8,752 nt of DNA. Source: Candidatus Cloacimonadota bacterium (GTDB lineage: Bacteria > Cloacimonadota > Cloacimonadia > JGIOTU-2). Below, piece by piece: positions 1-5,988 of the stretch. Where the stretch lies: positions 1-8,752 of the forward strand of contig JACNJG010000042.1 in assembly GCA_014382685.1 (NCBI GenBank), given 5' to 3'. The translations under genes were made by a program, and so were the position numbers. Each line of letters opens with the position of its first letter. Position 1 is the first letter of the stretch. The notes under the pieces were generated by a model. The model did no database searches. It was not told the DNA's origin and was given only the letters and a program-made list of their open reading frames with translations.

Positions 1-84
1 GGAAAGGACGTCAAAAGCGGGGTGTACTTGTATAAGATAAGCGATGATGATGGATTTTTAGGAAAGGTTGTGAGGCTTCGCTAA
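1..84 (+). CDS. C-terminal fragment of a probably secreted protein with a FlgD-like / T9SS type A sorting tail (partial, 5' end outside window)
   Basis: Reading frame 1 is open from the first base to a TAA at 82-84 and encodes 27 residues; the start lies upstream of the window. The visible tail contains VKSGVYLYKI, a short acidic turn (SDDDG), and ends in GKVVRLR. This matches the last two beta-strands of the C-terminal beta-sandwich found on many secreted proteins of Bacteroidota, Cloacimonadota and related phyla, where the general pattern is an SG(V/I)Y(F/L)Y strand, a glycine-bearing turn, then a K(V/I)-rich strand at the very end. In T9SS organisms this domain directs export and is removed or anchored at the surface; a FlgD-like Ig domain has almost the same ending. 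The function of the missing part cannot be known from here. It is too short for confident assignment, but the pattern, the frame starting at base 1 and the stop are consistent. Confidence 0.6.
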   Translation, partial: GKDVKSGVYLYKISDDDGFLGKVVRLR

Positions 85-105
85 CTTTCAGCGTCGAAAA
101 GCGTT

Positions 106-126
106 AAGCGTGGAGCGCTCCAGCTT
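106..126. repeat. Imperfect palindrome around TGGAGCGCTCCA
   Basis: Bases 111-122 form a perfect 12-base palindrome (TGGAGCGCTCCA). It extends outwards with AAGC at 106-109 and GCTT at 123-126, leaving G110 as a one-base bulge. It is a plausible hairpin or cruciform, or a protein-binding site. No T-tract follows, so an intrinsic terminator is unlikely. Its left part, AGCGTGGAGCG, resembles AGCGTAGAGCG at 8622-8632 near the other end of the window. Confidence 0.5.
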
Positions 127-160
127 CGTTGCACTTCAGTCTCCATTTCATTACGACTTG

Positions 161-182
161 ACAGGACGCCCAGACAGGACGC
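161..182 (+). repeat. 9-base direct repeat ACAGGACGC x2
   Basis: ACAGGACGC occurs at 161-169 and again at 174-182, a 13-base period separated by CCAG. Two copies only. It could be a remnant of a dispersed repeat, a pair of protein-binding sites or chance. Confidence 0.45.
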
Positions 183-207
183 TGTGATAGAGAACATCAG
201 TGTGACA

Positions 208-339
208 ATGTTTTTAGCTATTATGTTTATATCCTATTTCTTTCTATTCGCATTAGTAATATTCCGTAATAAAAGTCAGAAGCGTTATGATTCTAAATAT
301 TTTTGGGGGTATTCAAGGTTCCATCCCAAAATAGGTTGA
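208..339 (+). CDS. Possible 43-residue single-pass membrane microprotein (low confidence)
   Basis: An ATG at 208 opens a frame of 43 codons ending in TGA at 337-339. The predicted peptide starts MFLAIMFISYFFLFALVIF, a continuous hydrophobic stretch long enough for one membrane helix, followed by a basic, aromatic-rich tail (RNKSQKRYDSKYFWGYSRF, then HPKIG). A helix followed by positive charges is the arrangement expected of a small inner-membrane protein with a cytoplasmic tail. Against it: no good Shine-Dalgarno sequence precedes 208. In-frame GTG codons at 202 and 184 are alternative starts, the latter with AGGA at 176-179. T-rich DNA also encodes hydrophobic residues by chance. The stop overlaps the promoter -35 box for the next gene. 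I recognise no family; treat it as a candidate only. Confidence 0.22.
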   Translation: MFLAIMFISYFFLFALVIFRNKSQKRYDSKYFWGYSRFHPKIG

Positions 340-365
340 CATTGCCAAAGTATTGTAAATATTAT
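336..365 (+). promoter_or_regulatory. Probable sigma70-type promoter for the PBP-glycosyltransferase unit
   Basis: A perfect -35 hexamer TTGACA (336-341) is followed after 18 bases by TATTAT (360-365), one mismatch from the -10 consensus. Transcription would begin near 372, giving a leader of roughly 43 bases before the ATG at 415. A second TTGACA at 377-382 lacks a credible -10 at the right distance. The leader has no strong Shine-Dalgarno sequence. Confidence 0.5.
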
Positions 366-414
366 TCGATTAAGTTTTGACAGTTCAGTGGAATACTACG
401 AAAAAATGTAACGT

Positions 415-2577
415 ATGAAAAAAGTAAAATATTGGAAGATTTTGTTCATTGTGATCTGTGTGTGCTTATTCTTTACAGGTCTTATAGCCGGCTTGCTCTA
501 TCATTATAGTCTTGAGCTTCCTCCCATCTCGCAGCTCGAAGAATACGAGCTTATGAGCGGCACAAAAGTGTTTGATAAAGATGGCAATCTTATAAAGATA
601 TTCGCCAGCGAACATCGAAGAAGCGTGCCATTATCTGAAATTTCAGACACACTTATCAATGCCTTTATAGCAATGGAAGATGAAAATTTCTATGATCACA
701 TGGGAATCGACTTCGCATCCATCGCACGAGCAGTTTTAGCAAATTTCACTACGGGAAGAATTCGACAAGGAGCAAGTACCATTACCCAGCAGCTCGCACG
801 GGATATGTTCCTGACGCTCGAACAATCCATGGACAGGAAGATCAAAGAGGCGCTTCTCAGCTTCAAGATCGAGCGAACCTTTTCCAAGGATCAAATCCTC
901 GAGATGTATCTCAATAAAACCTATCTTGGCGGCGGTAATTATGGCGTGGAATCCGCAGCTCAAAACTATTTTGGGAAGTCATCAAAAGACCTCACGCTGG
1001 CGGAATGTGCGCTTCTTGCAAGAATTCCACAAGCACCCTCATATCTTAACCCGCGTCTGAATTATGACGAGATTGTTCGGCGAAGTAAATTTGTCCTCGC
1101 TCAAATGTATGAGTTGGGCTTCATAGATGATACCGCATATTACAAGGCATATTATGACACGGTGGAGATCAAAACACGGAAAAAAGCAAAGGATCCATCC
1201 GACTATTTCTTTGAATATGTGCGGAAATATATCGAGCAAAAATACGGCACTTCTATGCTGTATAATGGTGGATTGCAGGTTTACACTACCCTGGATCCGG
1301 ATTTGACGAGCTATGCGGATTCAGTTATGAATGATCATCTTGTTAAGTTTGAGAACAAGCTGAACTATGATGTGAAATATGAGGAATTCCCTGCCGACAC
1401 TTTTGATATTGACACGAAATATGTTCAGGGAGGTGTGTTCGCTATCGAGCCGAATACGGGATATGTTCGTGTGATGATCGGAGGCAGAAATTTCAATCAT
1501 AGTAAATTCAATCGTATGCAGCAGGCGCGCCGTCAACCCGGATCTGCATTCAAGCCCTTTATTTATACTGCTGCAATGGCTAATGGCTATACCGCTGCAA
1601 CAATGATAAATGACTTACCATTTGTGTTCCTGCAAAATGATACTACCCATTGGGAACCACCGAACTATGCTGATAAATTTTATGGTTTAACCCGGCTGCG
1701 TACAGCGCTCAAGCATTCCAGGAATATTCCGGTGATAAAGATGTTCATGCACCTTACTCCTTATGAGGTGATAAAATATGCGGAACGGCTCGGTATTGAT
1801 AGTCCCTTATATCCATTCCCGGCACTCTCACTTGGTTCTGCAGAGGTCTATCCGGCTGAACTCATTTCTGCTTACTGCCCATTTGCAAATGGCGGCAAAC
1901 GTATTGATCCTATCTACATCAAAAGAATTGATGATGAAACAGGAAAAATGCTTGAGGAACATCTTCCTCATTCCTCACAGGTCATTAGCGAGGAGATCGC
2001 CTATCTTATGACAAGCTTGATGCAGTCCGTTGTGGATGGGGGAACTGCCGGCGGGATTCGCTGGCGTGGATTTTATCTGCCTGCCGCAGGAAAAACCGGA
2101 ACTACCGATAATTTTCAGGATGCCTGGTGCATTGCCTATACCACTCAGCTTGTACTCGGTATCTGGGTTGGATTTGATGACAATATTACTCTTGGTAAAG
2201 GACAGGCAGGCGCCTATGTTGCGGTTCCACCCTGGCCCTATATTATGAAAAGAGCAGTATATAACAACTCACCAAAAGATTCTACAGGTGAAGCGATCGT
2301 GAACAAAAAACTTTTTGAGTTTCACGTGCCCGATAATATCATACATGTTACGATCTCCGAGAAGACCGGATTGCTTGCACAACCATTTGAAAAAGAAGTC
2401 ACTGACGAAATATTTATAAGAGGAACCGAGCCGACAATTCTTTCCGATAGTCTGGGTTATAACTTCGAGCCAATTGGTTATCAGGACCTAAGCATAGATA
2501 CGCTTTATATAGATATGGACGAATACTACCGCACAATGCGGTACAAGAAAAGTATTAGATCACGCCGAACCGAATGA
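415..2577 (+). CDS. mrcA: Class A penicillin-binding protein 1A-type (peptidoglycan glycosyltransferase / D,D-transpeptidase)
   Basis: A bifunctional murein synthase of 720 residues, a normal length for the family. It is anchored in the inner membrane and polymerises lipid II into glycan strands and cross-links them in the periplasm. One membrane helix spans about residues 8-30. The GT51 transglycosylase domain (about 55-230) shows EDENFYDH at 88-95, with E88 the expected catalytic glutamate, QGASTITQQ at 118-126 and RKIKEA at 141-146. The transpeptidase domain (about 335-620) has all three active-site motifs: S377-A-F-K380 with the acylated serine, S435-R-N437, and K560-T-G-T. A tail of about 100 residues includes the EIFIRGTEP segment common in this family. 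The ATG at 415 is chosen because an in-frame ATG at 406 is followed at once by TAA; the ribosome site is weak. It overlaps the next gene by 4 bases. The mrcA/ponA name is by family, not proven orthology. Confidence 0.95.
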   Translation: MKKVKYWKILFIVICVCLFFTGLIAGLLYHYSLELPPISQLEEYELMSGTKVFDKDGNLIKIFASEHRRSVPLSEISDTLINAFIAMEDENFYDHMGIDFASIARAVLANFTTGRIRQGASTITQQLARDMFLTLEQSMDRKIKEALLSFKIERTFSKDQILEMYLNKTYLGGGNYGVESAAQNYFGKSSKDLTLAECALLARIPQAPSYLNPRLNYDEIVRRSKFVLAQMYELGFIDDTAYYKAYYDTVEIKTRKKAKDPSDYFFEYVRKYIEQKYGTSMLYNGGLQVYTTLDPDLTSYADSVMNDHLVKFENKLNYDVKYEEFPADTFDIDTKYVQGGVFAIEPNTGYVRVMIGGRNFNHSKFNRMQQARRQPGSAFKPFIYTAAMANGYTAATMINDLPFVFLQNDTTHWEPPNYADKFYGLTRLRTALKHSRNIPVIKMFMHLTPYEVIKYAERLGIDSPLYPFPALSLGSAEVYPAELISAYCPFANGGKRIDPIYIKRIDDETGKMLEEHLPHSSQVISEEIAYLMTSLMQSVVDGGTAGGIRWRGFYLPAAGKTGTTDNFQDAWCIAYTTQLVLGIWVGFDDNITLGKGQAGAYVAVPPWPYIMKRAVYNNSPKDSTGEAIVNKKLFEFHVPDNIIHVTISEKTGLLAQPFEKEVTDEIFIRGTEPTILSDSLGYNFEPIGYQDLSIDTLYIDMDEYYRTMRYKKSIRSRRTE

Positions 2578-3701
2578 TCATTCTCATACTTATTCTAAGT
2601 GTCCTTCTTCTCTATTATCTCATCTATCTCGGAATATTTTATAGAGGAATGGGACGGAAATACACTGCAGCAATGAATGCCAAGCCCTTTGTATCAGTGG
2701 TTGTGGCAGCTCGAAATGAAGAAAGCACAATTCCTCAACTCCTCACTTCTCTCATCAATCAGGATTACCCGGAAGATAAATATGAGATCATCATAGCAGA
2801 TGACGGGTCTGACGATAATACTGCCCGCATAGTTAAGGATTTTCAAAAAAAGAGTGATAATTTGATCTTGCTTCCTGTAACTGTTTCTGATGAAGTGATT
2901 TCCCGCAAGAAAAAAGCCCTTGCTCAGGCAGTACAAAAAAGCAGAGGAGAGATCATTCTTACAACCGATGCAGATTGTGTACTTACATATCAATGGATTT
3001 CCGGCATGGTGCGATATTTTGGAAGAGGAGTGGGAATGGTTGCGGGCTTGTCCACACCTTTTATTCCAAAGTGGAAGGATGCAACCTTATTCCAAAAGTA
3101 TGAATATATAGATACGATCGGGCTTTTTTTTGCAGCCGCAGGTGCACTTGGAGTAGATAAAGCATTTTCCTGCAGCGGACAGAATTTAGGATTCACAAGA
3201 GAAGCTTTTAATAAAGTGCAGGGTTACGAAACCATAAAAAGACATATTTCCGGTGATGACGTCCTTCTTATGCAGCTCATTCAAAATGCAGGTTTTGAGA
3301 TACGCTTCGCATTTGGTAAAGAGACCCATGCACTCACAAAATCAGAAACAAGACTTGGAAATTTTCTTAATCAACGCACACGCTGGGCTTCCAATGAAAG
3401 ATCTCAAATTTCTTTGAATATTGATTTTTATATCTATCTTGCAGATGTATTTCTCCTCAATGTGCTTATCATAGTCGGATTTTTTTTCATACCTCTTTAT
3501 GCTGCGAGTGCGTGGTTGCTGAAAGCAATAGGAGAATATGTCATTCTGCAAAAGGGTATCAAGCGTTTTGATTTGAACAAGAAATCTCTTTCAGTTTTTC
3601 CATTATGGGCAATTTTGCAGCCCTTATACATCACGATTGTAGGAATCGGGGGAAAGCTTCATCTTTTTTCATGGAATAAAAAATCCCGAACCGACTCATA
3701 A
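2574..3701 (+). CDS. Membrane-bound family 2 glycosyltransferase, translationally coupled to the PBP gene
   Basis: A 375-residue GT2 enzyme expected to move a sugar from a nucleotide-sugar donor onto a lipid or growing glycan at the cytoplasmic face of the inner membrane. It has an N-terminal membrane helix (about 1-24), then the GT-A fold starting at VSVVVAARNEE (40-50). Donor-site motifs are ADDGSDDNT (75-83) and the metal-binding T-D132-A-D134-C. The SGDD segment (226-229) stands where the acceptor or catalytic-base acidic motif is expected, followed by QRTRW (267-271), the Q-x-x-R-W signature of processive GT2 synthases. Hydrophobic segments at about 285-315 and 340-360 complete a membrane-embedded C-terminus. 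Its ATG sits inside the PBP stop (ATGA overlap) and has no Shine-Dalgarno sequence, so translation is probably coupled. Product and acceptor are unknown; very similar unnamed proteins are widespread in Bacteroidota-like genomes. The single catalytic domain argues against cellulose synthase proper. Confidence 0.9.
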   Translation: MIILILILSVLLLYYLIYLGIFYRGMGRKYTAAMNAKPFVSVVVAARNEESTIPQLLTSLINQDYPEDKYEIIIADDGSDDNTARIVKDFQKKSDNLILLPVTVSDEVISRKKKALAQAVQKSRGEIILTTDADCVLTYQWISGMVRYFGRGVGMVAGLSTPFIPKWKDATLFQKYEYIDTIGLFFAAAGALGVDKAFSCSGQNLGFTREAFNKVQGYETIKRHISGDDVLLMQLIQNAGFEIRFAFGKETHALTKSETRLGNFLNQRTRWASNERSQISLNIDFYIYLADVFLLNVLIIVGFFFIPLYAASAWLLKAIGEYVILQKGIKRFDLNKKSLSVFPLWAILQPLYITIVGIGGKLHLFSWNKKSRTDS

Positions 3702-3721
3702 CAAGATTGGATATTTATCCT

Positions 3722-3750
3722 TTGACAAATAAAATCAGTATCAAAATAAG
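3722..3750 (+). promoter_or_regulatory. Possible promoter before the TPR gene
   Basis: A perfect TTGACA (3722-3727) lies in the 81-base gap after the glycosyltransferase. The region 16-17 bases downstream (3744-3750, AAATAAG) is AT-rich but a poor match to TATAAT. No terminator separates the genes, so read-through from the PBP unit may also supply this gene. Confidence 0.3.
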
Positions 3751-3782
3751 TGTCCTATTGAAAATCATGAAGGAAAGTTAAA

Positions 3783-4475
3783 ATGGCAAAGAAAATCAAA
3801 CGGCATAAACATCATAACATAAAAGAAGATAAGTTTGTGACGACTGCACTGCTCTTCACGGAATTTGTCCAAAATCACTGGAAAAAGGTTGCCCTCGGCG
3901 TTGCAGCGCTCATAGTGGTCATTATTTTAGTCGTTGCGATGACATCGCGTTCCGGCAAAGTGGATCAGCTTGCACTGCGGCAGTTCGACAATGCTCTTGC
4001 ACTTTATGAAGATGATCAAATGGATAAAGCCGAAGAAGCTTTTTCTGCAGTGCTTGATGAGTACGGTTCCTCAAAATATAGTGAACTATCATACCTGTAT
4101 CTTGGTAAGATCAATATTGAAAAGAGTGATCCCGACGTAGAGCTGGCTGAGAAGTATTTCAAAAAAGCGAAGTCCAAAATTCACGAATCTCTGCTCAAAC
4201 AAGCTGCATGGATGGGGCTTGCTGAATGCACAAGACTGAGTGAGGGTGATGATGCCTACTATGAGTATCTTGCCCGTGTGATAAAGAAATTTTCCAATTC
4301 CTACAATGTTCCTCAGATCGCATTTATGATCGCAGAGCATTATTTTACAGCCGATGAGTATGAAAAAGCAAATGACTATTACGATCTCATCGTGAAGAAA
4401 TTTAAAACCTCAACGAACTACTACAAAGCAAAACAGCAGTTGGAATATATAGAGAATCTTCAGCAGGATAAGTAA
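3783..4475 (+). CDS. Single-pass membrane tetratricopeptide-repeat protein (YfgM-like architecture)
   Basis: This 230-residue protein has a very basic, histidine-containing cytoplasmic N-terminus (KKIKRHKHHNIK, residues 3-14), a KEDKFVTT segment, and one strong membrane helix at about 36-53. An extracytoplasmic helical region follows, with TPR-like helix pairs: about 62-93 (RQFDNALALYEDDQMDKAEE), 98-130, 138-170 and 176-208 (IAEHYFTADEYEKANDYY). The order short cytoplasmic segment, one helix, periplasmic TPRs matches YfgM/ancillary SecYEG translocon-type proteins and other envelope scaffold proteins; TPR repeats bind partner proteins and carry no catalytic residues. The start at 3783 is preceded by AAGGAAAG (3770-3777), a good Shine-Dalgarno sequence at 5 bases, and an ATG at 3767 runs into a stop within 5 codons. 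An intrinsic terminator follows. The exact role cannot be read from sequence. Confidence 0.85.
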   Translation: MAKKIKRHKHHNIKEDKFVTTALLFTEFVQNHWKKVALGVAALIVVIILVVAMTSRSGKVDQLALRQFDNALALYEDDQMDKAEEAFSAVLDEYGSSKYSELSYLYLGKINIEKSDPDVELAEKYFKKAKSKIHESLLKQAAWMGLAECTRLSEGDDAYYEYLARVIKKFSNSYNVPQIAFMIAEHYFTADEYEKANDYYDLIVKKFKTSTNYYKAKQQLEYIENLQQDK

Positions 4476-4488
4476 ATATCAACTTTTT

Positions 4489-4518
4489 AGAGCCCTTTTT
4501 CATAGAGGGCTTTTTTTT
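4489..4518 (+). terminator. Intrinsic terminator after the TPR gene
   Basis: AGCCCT (4491-4496) pairs with AGGGCT (4506-4511) around a 9-base loop, and a run of eight T residues (4511-4518) follows at once. It starts 13 bases after the TAA of the TPR gene and should end the upstream transcription unit, separating it from the MFS-glmS-recO group. Confidence 0.9.
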
Positions 4519-4519
4519 A

Positions 4520-4540
4520 TTTTAGTTGTAACTTTTAGTT
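4520..4540 (+). repeat. 8-base direct repeat TTTTAGTT x2
   Basis: TTTTAGTT is found at 4520-4527 and 4533-4540, just downstream of the terminator T-tract. The sequence has low complexity and may have no function. Confidence 0.3.
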
Positions 4541-4560
4541 TTATGAATATCGAATTATGA

Positions 4561-4612
4561 TTAACCCTGTTAAATAAATCGAAGATTTGGCTTTGCCATT
4601 TAATAGGGTTAA
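4561..4612. repeat. Cloverleaf-like palindromic element: 15-bp stem enclosing two back-to-back hairpins
   Basis: TTAACCCTGTTAAAT (4561-4575) and ATTTAATAGGGTTAA (4598-4612) are inverted repeats whose only deviation is a G/T pair (G4569 with T4604), a legal wobble in RNA. The 22 bases between them are used up completely by two small hairpins: AAATC-GAA-GATTT (4576-4588) and GGC-TTT-GCC (4589-4597). The 52-base unit is thus a three-way junction with no unpaired junction base. No T-tract follows on the + strand, so it is not a standard terminator. It could be a dispersed REP/MITE-like repeat, a structured leader of the MFS-glmS-recO transcript, or a cruciform site. Confidence 0.7.
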
Positions 4613-4620
4613 CGATTTAA

Positions 4621-4677
4621 GATTTAAGAAGTGAAAAAAATCTAAAATCTCCAATTGGTGTTCGGTATTCTTAAATC
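4621..4677. repeat. 10-base inverted repeat GATTTAAGAA / TTCTTAAATC
   Basis: GATTTAAGAA (4621-4630) and TTCTTAAATC (4668-4677) are exact inverted repeats with 37 bases between them. The spacer contains the 8-base palindrome CCAATTGG (4651-4658). The heptamer GATTTAA is also tandemly repeated at 4614-4627. The arms are AT-only apart from one G/C at each end region, so the structure would be weak; an operator-like role or chance are both possible. Confidence 0.4.
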
Positions 4678-4750
4678 AAATAAAGGATTATTTTTGCGCC
4701 TTAATGGTAATTGATTTTAACTTAAATGAAGGACTTCTTATTATATTAAA

Positions 4751-5986
4751 ATGAAAAAGAACATACTCGGCTGGATCAGCTATGATTTTGCCAATTCTTC
4801 GTTTACAACGGTTATAGTAACGGTTGTTTACAGTGTGTATTTCAAATCTGTAGTCGTTGGAAAAGAGGGAGTTGGAGATTCACTCTGGGGGCTTTCTGTC
4901 AGTCTTTCCATGCTTATTGTTGCTCTTATTTCACCGATCCTCGGAGCAATTGCAGATTACACACGCTCAAAAAAGAAATTCCTTTTTGTTTTCTGTTACG
5001 TCTCCGTGCTTTTTACCGGATTATTGTATTTTATCCGCGCTGGTACTGTGATGTGGGGTATGCTGATTTTTATGATCGCAAATATCGGTTATGAGGGCGG
5101 GAATGTCTTTTATAATGCATTTCTTCCGGAGATCACAACAAAGAAAAATCTTGGGAAGGTGTCCGGTCTGGGATGGGGGATCGGCTATCTCGGCGGACTG
5201 AGCGCACTTGTTCTTTCCTACCTGTTCATAGAAACCAATGTTTCCCTCGTTTTCCCTTTGATCGCAGTATTCTTCGGAGTATTTGCAATTCCAATATTTG
5301 TTTTTTTGAAAGAATCTAAAACAAATAAACAATCTCAAAATGTAAACTATATAAAAGTCGGTTACGAGCGCATAAAAAATACTTTTCATCGTATTAAGGA
5401 TTTGAAAGAGCTTTCCAGATTTTTAATCTCATTTTTTATTTATAATGACGGCATCAAAACTGTTATAGTTTTCGCAGCGATATACGGAGCGCAGCGCTTC
5501 GGCATGACCGGTTCGCAGCTTATTATCTATTTTGTACTGGCAAATATCACTTCCTTTATTGGCGCAATTATTTTTGGTTTTATTGTTGATAGAATTGGCG
5601 CAAAACGGACAATATCTATTACATTGCTTATTTGGATCGCAGTGGTTATCTGGGCGTTTTTCTGCACAAGTGTAACTCAATTTTATGGAGTCGGTTTGCT
5701 GGCAGGTATTGCGATCGGATCGTGCCAGTCTGCAAGTAGGTCATTGTTTTCACTTCTCACACCTGAAGATAAACATGCAGAATTTTTTGGATTTTATGCA
5801 GTGAGCGGCAAAGCTGCTGCAATTATTGGACCGTTGTTATACGGTTTGCTCGTGCTGATACTTCACAGTCAGCGGCTGGCTATCTTGAGTATTGCACTTT
5901 TCTTTGTGGCTGGATTTTTTGTTCTTCAAACTGTGAACGAGGAAAAAGGAATTCAGGTCGCATCGCACATTTTTAAAAAGGAGTAG
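4751..5986 (+). CDS. Major facilitator superfamily transporter, UMF1 / Atg22-like family
   Basis: A 411-residue integral inner-membrane protein, about 12 hydrophobic segments, normal length for the UMF1 (vacuole effluxer Atg22-like) branch of the MFS. The N-terminus GWISYDFANSSF (7-18) is the signature of this family. The loop 2-3 motif GAIADYTRSKKK (65-76) and its second-half counterpart GFIVDRIGAKRT (276-287) show the two MFS repeats. Further family features are YNDGIKT (231-237), GSCQSASRS (323-331) and TPEDKHAEFFGFY (337-349). A basic cytoplasmic loop lies at about 186-222. Yeast Atg22 exports amino acids from the vacuole; bacterial members have no firmly known substrate, so none is assigned. 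The GAAGGA at 4728-4733 is 17 bases from the ATG, too far for a normal ribosome site, but the family signature near residue 8 supports this start. Its last codons contain the Shine-Dalgarno sequence of glmS, 2 bases downstream. Confidence 0.9.
   Translation: MKKNILGWISYDFANSSFTTVIVTVVYSVYFKSVVVGKEGVGDSLWGLSVSLSMLIVALISPILGAIADYTRSKKKFLFVFCYVSVLFTGLLYFIRAGTVMWGMLIFMIANIGYEGGNVFYNAFLPEITTKKNLGKVSGLGWGIGYLGGLSALVLSYLFIETNVSLVFPLIAVFFGVFAIPIFVFLKESKTNKQSQNVNYIKVGYERIKNTFHRIKDLKELSRFLISFFIYNDGIKTVIVFAAIYGAQRFGMTGSQLIIYFVLANITSFIGAIIFGFIVDRIGAKRTISITLLIWIAVVIWAFFCTSVTQFYGVGLLAGIAIGSCQSASRSLFSLLTPEDKHAEFFGFYAVSGKAAAIIGPLLYGLLVLILHSQRLAILSIALFFVAGFFVLQTVNEEKGIQVASHIFKKE
5978..5983 (+). promoter_or_regulatory. 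Strong ribosome-binding site of glmS, embedded in the end of the MFS gene
   Basis: AAGGAG at 5978-5983 lies 5 bases before the glmS ATG and overlaps the last codons of the transporter gene. It is the strongest Shine-Dalgarno sequence in the window and fixes the glmS start, which also places the catalytic cysteine at residue 2. Confidence 0.85.
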
Positions 5987-5988
5987 TC

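Larger units (their letters stand above)
85..335. other. Long intergenic region holding short repeats and a possible small ORF
   Basis: No conventional-length gene lies between the stop at 84 and the start at 415. The first part (about 85-185) is richer in GC than what follows and contains a palindrome around 106-126 and a 9-base direct repeat at 161-182. The second part (about 200-335) is AT-rich and contains a 43-codon hydrophobic ORF listed separately. No T-run follows the palindrome, so I see no intrinsic terminator for the upstream gene. No tRNA or known riboswitch was recognised. Confidence 0.6.

Noticed and set aside
377..399. Second TTGACA (377-382) as an additional PBP promoter
   Set aside because: There is no -10-like hexamer 16-18 bases downstream, and transcription would start at or within the coding region.
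3124..3487. T8 homopolymers at 3124-3131 and 3480-3487 in the glycosyltransferase gene as possible phase-variation tracts
   Set aside because: Runs of eight T are expected in AT-rich genes encoding Phe-Phe pairs; the reading frame is intact and no alternative product is suggested.
4561..4612. CRISPR repeat or tRNA gene
   Set aside because: There is only one copy with no spacer array, and the fold lacks tRNA conserved positions (no TTC T-loop, no CCA-type acceptor, total length 52).
4519..4750. Tested for an integron attC site, because GTTAAAT (4569-4575) fits GTTRRRY and ATTTAAT (4598-4604) nearly fits RYYYAAC
   Set aside because: The core boxes are in the wrong order for an attC site (GTTRRRY is on the left), the inner boxes are missing, and no cassette gene or integrase is present.
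5021..5389. 122-codon minus-strand frame inside the MFS gene
   Set aside because: It is antisense to transmembrane codons of a well-supported gene, with no recognisable motif.
5860..5988. Possible glmS ribozyme upstream of glmS
   Set aside because: The two-base gap leaves no 5' leader; all upstream sequence is transporter coding DNA. The ribozyme is known mainly from Gram-positive bacteria.
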